Part shown: positions 12,655-23,600 of the stretch, in pieces
Numbering within the stretch: the first letter of the stretch is position 1
Layout: the number at the start of each line of letters is the position of its first letter
Source of the DNA: Malurus cyaneus samueli
Taxonomy: Eukaryota > Chordata > Aves > Passeriformes > Maluridae
Direction of reading: 5' to 3'
DNA length: 64,000 nt
NCBI GenBank assembly: GCA_009741485.1
Contig: CM019216.1
Span: 48,369,201-48,433,200, forward strand
Made by a program: the position numbers and the translations under genes
Notes under the pieces: model-generated
The model's input: the letters and a program-made list of their open reading frames with translations, nothing else
Database searches by the model: none
Told to the model about the DNA's origin: nothing

Positions 12655-13470
12655 AAGGAATTCAAAACAAGATAGATGCGGCTGCCATGTTTAGATTAAT
12701 TGATAGCATGTAGTTTTAGTATCTTGCACTGGAAAAAAACAGAGCAGTAGGGTGAGGAGATGTAAGAAGAAAAATGGAGACACCTCAAGATCACAGAACA
12801 GTAAGGAGAAGCTGTGCCCTTGCTGTGGTTCTCGGACAAGCTGGAGGAGATAAGTTGTTCTTGAAAAGGACCTTTTTTCCATCATATTGAGAGAGAGACC
12901 TGTATAGAGAGGTAAAGCGACCTTGCTGTGAGGGAAAAAAACCCTGGCCTTTTGAGGATCGGACTGTTTTTGATTATGAAGCCAAGAAATAGAGAAGAGG
13001 TTTGCTCCCCCCACGAAGTTTTGATGTAGAAGAAGCTGTGTTTGGTGTTCTGCCAGGAGGTTTGTGATAATCGGACTCATGTCGCTGAAAAAAAAACAAC
13101 ATGGGCTTTGAAGGACATTTCTTTTCTTTTTCTCCTGCGAGGTAAAGGAATTCCTTTTCTGCTATTAGCAGTTTTACACTGACTGTTTCTCAGAAAAGGA
13201 CACATCCCACAGCTGGAGCTGTAAGAACGTTGTATCCTACAACGCTTGGACAACAGCTGAGTGTTTTGATCTGTGTTAGACTTTCATTCTCCTGCCCCCC
13301 TGTGTGTGAGGGACAACATGGGAGGGATGGAGATGGGGGGACTTGGAAAAAAGAGACGGGTCCCCGGGAAAGTGTAACAGGTGTCTTAAAATGTCCATTT
13401 TATTTTTCATCTCTTTGTAAATATCCCTATCCTTGTTTTTCACCCAGTGCCATTCTCAGTAGTGTGTAGT

Positions 13471-13476
13471 AATAAA
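13471..13476 (+). terminator. LTR polyadenylation signal AATAAA
   Basis: AATAAA inside GTAGTAATAAATCTG, 195 bp before the LTR 3' terminus; it would define the end of R. It is the canonical signal on the plus strand and fits the LTR orientation. Confidence 0.75.
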
Positions 13477-13670
13477 TCTGTTTTGCAACTTAAGTTATGC
13501 AGCCTATCTGACTATCTTTGTGGAGTACACAGGTATCTTAACTTCCAATTATGCCATGTTTATCTCAAAGCCATAAGTATTTCGTGTTAATTGGGTTTTC
13601 GCTCTCCCTTCTCCCTCTCCGGTGGGGGGGAAAAGGAGGGAGCGTCGTGGGCACAGTTCAAACCACGACA

Positions 13671-13675
13671 GTTGA
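13671..13675 (+). repeat. Target site duplication GTTGA (right)
   Basis: Right copy of the 5-bp host duplication, identical to 12393-12397. Confidence 0.9.
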
Positions 13676-15657
13676 ATACCTAATGCCTTTGATAATGAAG
13701 AATATTGAAATGGAGATGTGTGAAATACAAGCAAACAAAAATAGATAATAATTCTAATCATTAAATGCATAAGGATAATTTCCATAGTTCCAGGTGACCA
13801 GATAATGAACCAACTCTAAACTAAGGTTCCATTTTGAATGAGATGTTTCAGACTTGGAGAGGACTTTTGCTGATACAATAAACTGTGAATGCTGCTGAAG
13901 GAGAGGGTAGCGGACAGAGAGCAAGGAGGCAGTGAAGAGCCCTGAACAGTGCTAAAGTGGAGAAGATTTATAAGTTGTTGATCAAGAAAACAAAGAGTTA
14001 TATGGGAAGAAACTTCCACAGGGAAAGTGTACAGAAATCTGAAACACTAAGGATGAATAGATGGATTGCAGGCAATTTTTCAGCTTGACATGCCCATTTT
14101 CATATATGACAATACACCCTAAGGAAAAAACAAAGAAAGAAAATCAAGAAGAACATGACTTGCAGTTACTGGGAGTAACTTTTTAACTACAGTAAAAAGA
14201 GATGGCAGTAAAACCGCAAGACAATAAGGGTTTTAAAAAATGAAATGTCTTAAATATAGCATGCCATGACAAAGAGCAACAAAATGTGCTGGAATCCAGC
14301 TTTGAAGAAAAGTAATGAATTTTGCATTTGAGAGGAGAAGCAGGTATTTCATGGAACTGCCTGTGTATATCATGATCAGATGAGGAGTTGCGCAATGTAA
14401 AGAGCTAGCTCCAAACCAGATATGAAGAGACTGGGGCAATGGCTTTTGTCTGGGGTTGTTAGAAATCACGTACTTGATTGCTCAACAATGCAGTTGTAAT
14501 TAGAAGAGTAAAGACAACTCTATGGAACAAGAAAAAATTTAAGAGTTTTGTTCTCCTCCATGGGATGGTGAAAACTAATGAAGCAGAACTTGCATTCCTT
14601 CTCATAGGGCATTCATATATGCTCTGTTGCAGTGTGGGACTGCTGAGACTATTGAGTCATCCACCTGTGGTGGGTCTCAAAGATGGTGATGGAAAGGGGA
14701 GAAAGGATTTAATTTTGAGTAAGAGAGTTGGAATCAGTCACTTGCGCAAGGAATGTTCAGAAGTCTTCTGATCAGGCAACTCAGCAGGGATGTCCAAGCA
14801 TAGAAGACAGCTGAAGGATTTTAAGTGAGCTGCACTAGTGACAAACTATTTCTTTTCCACTTTTGCCTTTCTCGTTTTGAGAAGCACTACAATTGCTTCA
14901 GATTTTGCTAAATACTCAACAGGTGTGATTTGTGAGGCTATTAGATGAAATGAACTCCTAGCAAGAAAATGGACAGTGGTTAAGAACTAGCTTTGTTCTC
15001 AACCCTCAGAATTTAACAGACAATTTCCTTGGCTCCCAATTTAGTTGTTTCTAGCTGCACAGTAAGCAGAGACACATAAAGATTTCTTCCTTATTCAGGA
15101 CACTTTTGATATTTTTTGGTAAGCCAAAGGATTGATAAGACAGTAGAAAATAGAAGCTGTAAGTTTAGGCAGAAATTTGGGGAAAAACAGGGTAATATTT
15201 CTGTCCTAGTCGAACAAATCTGATCAAGGCCTCAAGAGTAATTGCTGAGAAGGTTTCTAAGATGGAAAAAAGAAAGAAAAACTTTGTTCTTGCCTTGTAT
15301 CCAGCCACGACATTTGTATATTAAAACTATAAGTTTCTGGCTGATTGAGTTGCGCTTCTATCCCCATGCATTCTGTAAGATGTCTGTGGATTTTTGTATG
15401 TAGCCTTTTGTGGGTGGTTGAACATAAGACAACACCAGGCTCTTCCAGGTTGAAGTAGAATATATTGGTTAACTATTAGTGCTTTCTCTCTGCATCCAGT
15501 AGACACAGCAAGGTTCTAGGGGTTGGCTAAGATGCAAAAAGGTCTTTGATCCAGCACCACACCTGCCATGGGTTTTCAAGAGAAGTCAGAAGGCTGATGA
15601 GCAGCTTTGGAAAGAGCAGGCTGCTGCTAGAAACTTTGCATGTTCAGAGAAATGGAT
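13676..15657. other. Unique AT-rich DNA, no gene seen
   Basis: No frame above 97 codons and no recognisable repeat. The sequence directly right of the target duplication resembles the flank left of the LTR in composition, as expected for an insertion into plain host DNA. Confidence 0.5.
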
Positions 15658-15930
15658 CCTAGAATCACATAAGTATAAAGCTGCAAAGTACCACAGGGGA
15701 TCGTCTATGACCTACTTTTACTTAGAGATAAGGAGACATTTGCCAAGACTGTGAATGGGAATTCTTACCTTCTTTCAAAAATATCCAGTGAAGGAAGACT
15801 TCTACTCACCCTAGGCTGTCTGTACCACTATTTCAATGTTCCTTCAATAATATTTTTTTTTCCTAGTACATAACGTAAAAGCCCTTTACTTAATCTGACT
15901 ATTTCTTGTCCTAAGACATAAAGAAAAATA
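15658..15930 (-). mobile_element. CR1-like fragment, old, minus strand
   Basis: It starts with CTAGAATCACATAAGTAT and GGGGATCGTCTATGACCTAC. Later it reads AAATATCCAGTGAAGG and CTGTACCACTATTTCAATGTTC. This is the order of blocks in a reverse-complemented CR1 3' end (tail, gatc...gtccaa, 'ccagtga' block, 'gttccagtg' block). The divergence is high and the boundaries are approximate. Confidence 0.6.
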
Positions 15931-16507
15931 AATTAATCTCTTTTTTACAGCTGGTTACATATTAGAAAACTGCCACCATGTCCCTCATTCTCATCCCTTC
16001 CACACTAAACAAACTCGCTTCCTCTGACCCTTCTCATCAGTCAAATTTCCCTACCCTCAGCTTCTTCTTCCTTCTATTCTTTTTGCCACATACTTCACAT
16101 GGGGTAGTGTCCTGGGGTCCCAAGGTCACTTTACTTCCCTAGGTAAGGTTTGAACTGCTTCAGAGGAAGAGGAGACAATAACCTCCAACATTTTACAAAT
16201 GAAAGTTCTGAAGTCGCATTCCTAAAGTCTTCCTTCTTTTCTGTTAGAAAAGACTAGAAATAAAGTATAGGTAAGAATTCTGAGGTATTTTTTCACCTTG
16301 TTGGTGGATCTTGATGAACTCTCCTCAAACTGGGCTGTAACTTCATAGTACATATTGGTCACATTAATTTTTTTATGGCTAATCTTCAGTTTTGGTTCAA
16401 GAACAGAACTGTAAAAACTATTTTTGCCTCCAGATGGGACAAGATGGTAGAGGCACAGAGGTAGACTTGTGGTACTTTGACAAAGTTAGTCAGTCTTGTA
16501 CTACTTA
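15931..16507. other. Unique DNA between CR1 fragments
   Basis: No gene. It contains a pyrimidine-rich stretch near 15970-16090 and, at 16129-16146, a TTACTTCCCTAG|GTAAGG string that has an acceptor and donor back to back; see findings. Confidence 0.45.
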
Positions 16508-16700
16508 GAATCAGAGAGTCATTCAGGTTGGAAAAGATCTCCAAGACCACCAGATCCAATCTTTGAACATATAACACCGTTCCCACTGGACCATATTTCG
16601 AAGTATCACATCTGGGTGGCTTTTTAACATTTCCTGAGAAGCTGATTCCACTGCTTCCTAGGGAAACTTGTTTCCCTGCTTACTGTTACACTAGCCTGTC
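16508..16700 (-). mobile_element. CR1 LINE 3' end, minus strand
   Basis: AATCAGAGAGTCATTCAGGT, then TGGAAAAGATCTCCAAGACC, ATCCAATCTTTGAACATA and TGATTCCACTGCTTCCTAGG together match the reverse complement of a common avian CR1 3' end, whose blocks read 'ggttggaaaagacctccaag', 'gtccaacc', 'actccaccacctccctggg'. Fewer than 200 bp remain. The copy is non-coding and diverged. Confidence 0.8.
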
Positions 16701-16992
16701 CTGTACACCACTGTCACAAACATGCTGCCTGGATCTGCAGTGATTTTGATTTCTTTCATACTCTCCCCAGCAGTAAATTTAAGATAGAAAAATACAATCT
16801 GTCAATTAAGGAAGGAATGACATGCAGCATGGACTTTAGTTTTCAGAAAGCTTATCTGTCAAAGAGTAAAAAATGGCCACTGATATTTCAGAGTAACTAA
16901 GTAGCACCATAAAAAAAAGAAAAAGGATTTCCACAAAGAAAAGCCCATACAAAGATTGTCTTTATGCAGCTCATCAGGTTATTTTTACAGGA

Positions 16993-17018
16993 TTTTTTTT
17001 TTTTTTTTTTTTTTTTTT
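16993..17018 (+). repeat. T26 homopolymer
   Basis: Twenty-six uninterrupted T residues. CR1 elements do not end in poly(A), so this is not a CR1 tail. Read on the minus strand it is an A26 run, which could be the tail of a retroposed transcript lying at 17019 onward, but no source gene was recognised in that sequence. Confidence 0.9.
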
Positions 17019-18324
17019 GGAAAAATTCTGGCAATTGTACTCTACCACAGGGACCAAGTTCAAGATATAGCTACACGAAAGATCCTCAAGGAATATTTTT
17101 CAGAACATCATCAGGCCGTCCTATGTCGATTACATGGCTGTCTCAGCGGGGTATTTTGAGCATTCAGAATAAAAGCATTCCCTGTAAGTACAGGGATAAT
17201 AATGATAGACATTTTAAAGGCAAACTGTTTACCAGAAACAGGCTATGAGACAAGCACATAATAGACAAAACTGCCCCTCAGGCAGTTGCTCTGGACTGAA
17301 AGAGACTCAAAAGTTTTGGGTGGGTTATTTCTGTACTATTCTGTTCCTTTATTATCAAGGATGAAACTGAGAGATCCAAGACAAAACCTTTAAATTTTTG
17401 ACTTTTTGAGACCTCACAGGACATCTTTGCTTCCCATTTAATGTAAGATATTTTTGCCAAGTAATTTGTTTCAGACCATCATAAATATTACAGAAGTTAT
17501 CTTACCTATGGCCATGGTGTTACAGTTTAAGTTGTTTGTTCAGTTATTGGCTGTTGAAATCTAGCAAAATGACAACCCTGAAGTGGCTGGTTGACACAGA
17601 AGCATAGGAAGAGACAAGAAGTCTCTTTTTTAAGTCTTGGTGTAAAAACAAGAAGTGTTTGACATTCTGCCCTGACATCTGTGTAGTGTCCATAGCTGTT
17701 AGTTTAATTAGGGACATTTTGGTACAATGAATATGAAAAAGAAAGAGTGAGAGAGGAGAGGGGAATACTCTAATCAGAGCATCTTAAAGTAGTAGGAAAG
17801 TACCAAGAAATGCCAGGAGAACTTGTTTCAAAAGCAACATATTAAAATCCACAGGATGATGCCCACTTATGGCAGTCAATACTGGGTCTTAACCTGAGTC
17901 CACAGATCAGGTTTTATTTCACGTGTGCTCTACAAAATTTCAAGCAACGTGAACTAATCCCAGCAATACATTGATGGAGGAAGAGGGGGTTTTATCTGTT
18001 GTTCCTGATTTGCTGCTTTGAGAACCTTCAGTAATTTGGAGTTTAACTCCGCAACATTGAAACCAATAACATTTTTGTCATTGTCATCAGTAATAAGAGA
18101 GGGGGAGAATGATTAGTCCATAATTCTGAACTTGGGCAAAACCCATGCGTAATAAATACATTAAACAGGACAGAAAGAGGACAATCTGAAAACTGTAAAT
18201 TTTTGAGTGCTAAATAACTCTGCACAATTGCTTTTTATCAGAAGCACTTCCTGCAAACTCAGGCATTTGTGACCTACTACATAAAGGCCTGCATTTAAAA
18301 GACATGAGAGAGTAACTTGGCATG
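17019..18324. other. Unique DNA, no gene seen
   Basis: Short frames only. No recognisable element, apart from the possibility that the T26 run marks a processed pseudogene on the minus strand. Confidence 0.45.
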
Positions 18325-18352
18325 TTCTGCTTTAGCCACAGACATAATACAG
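18325..18352 (+). repeat. Exact 28-bp direct repeat, copy 1
   Basis: The 28-bp word begins TTCTGCTTTAGCCACAGACA and is present without change at 18807-18834. The flanks on both sides differ between the copies. The word is not low-complexity. Confidence 0.95.
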
Positions 18353-18806
18353 ATACTAAGACTGAGATGGCTAAGATATTAAAGATAAGGCATTCAAAGG
18401 AGGCTGGATGGTTTTATCCTCTGTATAAGTTGCTCTGGGAAAGCAAAACTCATGCAGTGTCATGAGCTGAGTCTTCATTTTGAAGTTGAAGACATTTTCC
18501 ACATTTTTCTATGTTAGCCTTTTATATGTGTTATCATGATATTTCTCATAAGTGTTATTTATTAGTATACAAGTTGCCTCCTGCTGTTCTCCTAAAGAGG
18601 CCAGCACACCCGTCAGGAGCCCAGTAACTGAATGTCAGCTGCTTTTTGCTAGAACCCCACATGTACATCATCATTGTCTTATCAGAAATTCACATTTGCA
18701 TGTAGAATAGCAAAGGTGTGAACCTGAGTTTCAATGGTGTGCTCAGGTTTCCTTCCACACTTATTAAATTTGCACAAAGGTAACGCTGATGTTCAGGCTT
18801 AAACAA

Positions 18807-18834
18807 TTCTGCTTTAGCCACAGACATAATACAG
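18807..18834 (+). repeat. Exact 28-bp direct repeat, copy 2
   Basis: Identical to 18325-18352, offset 482 bp, same orientation, with unrelated flanks. Confidence 0.95.
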
Positions 18835-19145
18835 TTAATAGGATTTAAGATAATATTTTTGAGAGACATTTAACACCAACTGATTTAAAACAGGGACTAC
18901 TAGGCTTTCATGCATTTTTAAAATGCAGTTCTTAGCCTTTTCTCTATGAAGAAACACAATGAAAATATAAATTATTCCCCCAGGTAGCGATATACATGAA
19001 GAAATTGGAGTAGAGTATTAATTACAATGGAAACATTAAAAGATAATTAGTGTTTATAAATCAAGGGTGAGGTTTCATGACTGGCTTAGCCCAGTCTATG
19101 AGCAAACCTGTGCTGAAGTCTTGGTCCTTCTGTCACTACCTTCTG
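18835..19145. other. Unique AT-rich DNA
   Basis: No gene or element recognised before the CR1 copy begins. Confidence 0.5.
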
Positions 19146-19519
19146 TTCCGGCTGTTCAGCCTGGAGAAGAGAAGGTTGAGTGGAGACCTCACAGCAGGCT
19201 TCCAGTATCCAAAGGGTCCCTACAGGGAAGGCAGAGAGGGACCCTTCATCAGAAACTGTAATGATAGGACAAGGAGTAATGAGCACAAATTGAAAGAGGG
19301 GAAATTTAAGTTAAAATTAGGAAGAAATTTTTCATTGTGAGGGTGGTGATGCACTGCCCGGGGATGTTGTGGATGTCCCAATCCTGGCAGTGTTCACAGC
19401 CAAGTTGGAAAAGACCTGGAGCAACCTGGTATAGTGGGAGGTGTCCCAGCCCATGGCAGGGGGGTTGAGACTTGATGATCTTTAAGGTCCATGCCCCTTA
19501 TCATTCTATGATTCTATGA
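19146..19519 (+). mobile_element. CR1 LINE 3' end with intact octamer tail
   Basis: It begins TTCCGGCTGTTCAGCCTGGA and continues GAAGAGAAGGTTGAGTGGAG, the LFSLEKRRL region at the C-terminus of CR1 ORF2. It carries the 'aggaagaaatttttcattgt' and 'gagggtggtga' blocks and ends CATTCTATGATTCTATGA at about 19502-19519, the two-octamer CR1 terminus. It is 5'-truncated, and reading-frame breaks make it non-coding. It is the best-preserved CR1 end in the window. Confidence 0.95.
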
Positions 19520-19669
19520 AATCCCTTTGGGTCTGCCAATCTTCTCCACACATCATGATTCTTATGTACTTGTACTTGATGTCTTTCAGAACATCAAGGT
19601 CATAAAGTCCAAAACTTTGTGTATGGTTTCTCAAGGAGAACTATGGGTTTCTGGAGTCTTTTTGGTGTT

Positions 19670-19765
19670 TTTCAGGAGAGTTTGGGGTTTTTTTTCAGTT
19701 GGTTGGTTGGTTTTGTGGCTTTGGTTTTGATTTTGGATGTTGGTTTGTTGTTTTTTTATTTAAAG
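19670..19765 (+). repeat. G/T-rich low-complexity tract
   Basis: Runs such as GGTTGGTTGGTTGGTTTTGT within TTTGGGG...TTTTTTTA. It is simple sequence; the open frames here (19527-19730, 19619-19879) are artefacts of it. Confidence 0.75.
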
Positions 19766-20229
19766 GAGCTTGTTAAAAATAAGTTGGAAGTTGTTGCTAA
19801 GGATGTGATAGGGATAATAGCGCAGAACCGGGTGCTGAATATCTTGCTATTGGTTCATTATTTGTCATCTATTAGGTAAGCCTTGGAAAAGGTTAAAGGG
19901 AAGCTGATGTGATTAAACAGCAAAACTGGGCACTTTATTATAGACACAAGGTATTGTTCAATAAAAATAAAGTTGAATCCAGGCAAGGAGCGTCCACCGC
20001 AATATGCATTCTAGCAAATTGAATAGAAAAACATAAGTAAGCCAAAAGAAAAAAAGAAGCAAATGCTGAAATACTCAAAACCTGGACTAAGTTATTCTAG
20101 CCCACCAGGAAGGTGCAAAATGACCTCTAGACAGTCCGGAAGCTAAAAGCCGTATCAGTGTGTGATATATTGGTCTCCTTCTTTTGAAAAGGATATATGG
20201 AAACTGAAAGTGCAGCAAAAGTTGAGAAT

Positions 20230-20620
20230 GGTGTGAAAAATCTCAGAGAGGAACTTAATCGCAGTAGTAGTCTTCAGGCTGAAAAACAGACGACTTGCAT
20301 GAGGTGTGATAGATGTCTATAAAATCGTGACTGGTCTAAAGAAGGATTTAGCTTTTTATTGTCCCTGCCAATATATAAGGTAGGAGCCGTCATACAAAGG
20401 CTGTAAGATCCAGGGTTGGAATAAACATAAGGGGATGGTTCTTCATGGGTTGAAGATTGACAGCGGTTCTTGTCCAAAGAAAGAGCTCATGCAGGCCCAA
20501 AGACTGGAGAAGCAGTAGGAGCAAGGATCCATTGAAGGTTGTTGAACAAACTGCATCAAGTTCCCAGAAGCTCTACTCACTCAAAAAGGTGGACCTGGCA
20601 GAGGACTTAAAGAGGGAAGG
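20230..20620 (+). mobile_element. Ancient CR1-type LINE fragment
   Basis: GTGTGATAGATGTCTATAAA followed by ATCGTGACTGG matches the conserved 'gatatgatagaggtctataaaatcatgagtgg' block of old amniote CR1 elements. AGACGACTTG stands just before it and ATATATAAGGTAGGAGCCGT after it. The order of blocks is right, but substitutions are frequent, far more than in the copy at 19146. This implies an early insertion, probably older than the passerine radiation. Confidence 0.7.
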
Positions 20621-23600
20621 ATCATACATTCTTGTCCTTATTTACCCTTTATCATCCATTTATGGAGAAGGAAGATCAGGTAAAAGGGACATTTGCTCTC
20701 AACTAGTACAGACATTCCTGTGGCCAGTCCTGCATCCATGCTGATAAAATCAGATGAAAGCACTCCAGATAGACAAAGAATTTTTATTCGACTAAACTAG
20801 CTTAAAGTAGCTAAAACTAGCTCTCTTCTTGGATTAGTAAGATTCAGAGATCTGCTTATCTTTTTTCTTGTGATTCTTTCTTGGGAAATGAGTTGACCCT
20901 TCTTCTGTTTCAAGCAGTTCACAGGGTCACAGGGTTTTGGATAACTACTAGTCCCTAGTTCTTCCTAAGTACTTTCCTCATGTTTTCTTAACAGGCTTTT
21001 GGAGGGATTGGGGTGGGGTCGTTGCATTGTTTTTGGATTTCTCAGGAGAGCAGTTTTCTATTTCCAAATTTTCCACTTCCAATTGACAAATGATACTTCA
21101 TCCAGCATGATTTTTAACACATAAGTCAGTCTAGTGCTGTTGGTTTCCTAGCAGTTAAGCCCTAAAGATTGCAACTGCATAGTTCAAGAGGTGGACCTCA
21201 CATATTTGAATGTATTCTGAATGAGGGTTTGAGAGTGTGTACACATGGGTGCATAGCTTCTCAAGAGAATATACACTTCAGTTCTTGTAGTAGCAGCTGG
21301 TTACTCAAGAACCATCTGGACAAAATATCAGGTTGTAGACTGTGAGATAGCTCTCTTCCACTATATACTTTAAAAATAATTTATACTCAAAATTCTGTGT
21401 ATAAAACACATTTTTTCACAGGTTGTCTGAATCAGAAGTACCAGCTGCTTAAATAGTGTCAGTCAGAACATGTGTTTTTTAAGCTTGTTTGTCAACAACC
21501 CATAAAATCTAATTCCTAACCCCAATGAACAGGAAAAGCACCAATGAGTTAACCTTGTGCACATGTGTAGACAGTTTACTGTCAATGTACTTTCAGAAAC
21601 ACTGCTGGTACATCATGAAGAATACGACATGACTATTGTGGCAAACAAATGGAAAGGGCTTTTTAAACAGTTAGAAAAAATTCCAACTTCACATAGTGGT
21701 TCAGATGTTTTTCTTTCATTTGCTCTGGTGTGTGTGCATGTATGCACATTTTATCAGTGCTGGAGGAATTATTTTTGAAAACAGAAAACTGTAAGTCCTC
21801 AATAAAAGAACATATCCTTCAGGAGAAAGAGCAAATGTGTAGAGTACTAAATGAGGATACCCTGCCTTTCCTTCTCTAGTCCTAGACCCCTCCACCTTGC
21901 TAAGAACGTCAGAGTTTTGCCATGGAGGCAATGAGAGTATTAACTAGGTAAAATAAGTAAAAGCCTATACATGCAGTTAGTTGACATCAGCAAGACATAT
22001 CATGCTCAAAGTATGTGCAAACAATGTGTATAAGATTGCGCAGACATCTGGTAGAGAGAAAATTTTTTACTTACATCCAATACTGAGATCAACAGTAAGA
22101 TTGCTGTCTTCAGAGCTATAAAAACAAACTCATATGGTTATGAGCATGTGGTTGCTCAAGGAAGATGTTTCTCAAAGACTGTCAGGAAAGGGAAAACACA
22201 ACCAGGACTGCTTTCGTATTTCCATGTTTAGCGGTTTAGAGCAGTGGAATTTGGGGCCTGCGATCTATTATAATGGGAGGGAGAATGTAAGTCATGGCAT
22301 CATCTGGTTTAAAGGCCCATAGTTGTTGTTCTTTTCCATCTAGGATCAGACAAAGAGGCATGAGGCTCCACATAATTAAGAGCAACTATCCCACAGCGGC
22401 AAGGAAAGCAAAAAAGATTTCATTGGGAAGGAGGTCTGACTGCAGTACTTTAAAGACATGATTGTAAACAGAAGAAGAAAACCAGAGAACGTTTAACAGG
22501 AAAATAGCACCCTGACCCTCCCTGGATTAAATGCTATCAATCAAGTTTAAATTTAGCTTCTACATGATCCCACATGAAAAGAAGGCAGTAGGGGCAAGGA
22601 AAGCTTAACGCCTGAGAATATTTGTATTGCATGGCAAGGAAAACAAGCTTAAAGTCAACAAAGGGCAGCCTGTAAAAACAAATAGTCCTGATGAGAACAG
22701 CACTGCCACCCGAAAGCTCATTAGCAGCCAGAAACAGAAGAACTGTCTCTTTGCTCTTTCTTTGCTGACTGCCCCCAGCCCAGCGCTACCGCAGTGCTTC
22801 TGAGTCAGCTGCTGCCTCCCTCCTGGCGTAACCCCTGAGTACTTGCCAGCACCCACACAATGCATGCCCTCAGCATGAAGAGTGCCTTCCCAGGGTGGGC
22901 TGGGCTGATCTATGGTGGGAGGTAGAAGTTGAAAAAAGAGCAGGAAATATCTGAGCTTTTTTCTCAAATAACAGTAATGTATATATACGTGTATAGTAAT
23001 TGTCTCTATCTGTTCTAAGATAAACCAGCAGAGGGAAATTTTGGGTGTAAAATGATGAGAATAAACACTGCCATGCCCACCAGCAAGCACATGGGATTTC
23101 AGAAATCATGTGAATTCCAAACTCAATGTCCCATCTGTCATCGCCTATTCACTGCTGGTGGAGTCACAGCTGTAGGGCAATGAGACGCTCCATTTCCTCC
23201 TGGCGCATGGGAAAACACAGCCATGCATTTGGACAGAGCTGAGATGTCTGGTGATCAGGAAGGAACACCAAATACATTTTTTAGCCTTGAGAGCCAATAC
23301 ATAATTTTCACAAACTTGCATTTAGGTACCTGAAAGAGAGCAGTGGGATAATGCCAGAGCTCATTTATACAGCTCTTTGAGAATTTTGTGCCTGTAGGTT
23401 TTACACTGGTCACAGGATTCTATTCTGTGATCAAGTTAGTCTTAATATACAACAGATTTTAAGGTCTCCAAGGAGACAAAGTTATATCTGCAAGCATTTT
23501 AAAGGATGCCCAACACAGGGGTTTTATTTGCAAATGCCATTTTCTTTTCATTTCTCTTCTCTCTTCAGACCACCAAACTGCAGATAAATGGACAGAAAGG

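Larger units (their letters stand above)
12398..13670 (+). mobile_element. Solo LTR, avian ERVL-like, 1,273 bp
   Basis: A complete long terminal repeat of an endogenous retrovirus. It begins TGTCATGGTTTTG and ends AAACCACGACA; the outer 11 bp form an inverted repeat with one mismatch. GTTGA immediately precedes (12393-12397) and follows (13671-13675) it, a perfect 5-bp target duplication. A polyadenylation signal AATAAA lies at 13471-13476, giving plus orientation. No internal viral region, primer-binding site or second LTR is present, so this is a solo LTR left by recombination between the two LTRs of a provirus. The 5-bp duplication and the terminal motif, shared with the LTR at 46045, point to a class III/ERVL-like family. 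At 1.27 kb it is long for an LTR. Confidence 0.9.

Noticed and set aside
22605..23090. 161-codon minus-strand frame
   Set aside because: No known domain; composition is that of translated AT-rich DNA with a short GC-rich piece; no splice or promoter context.
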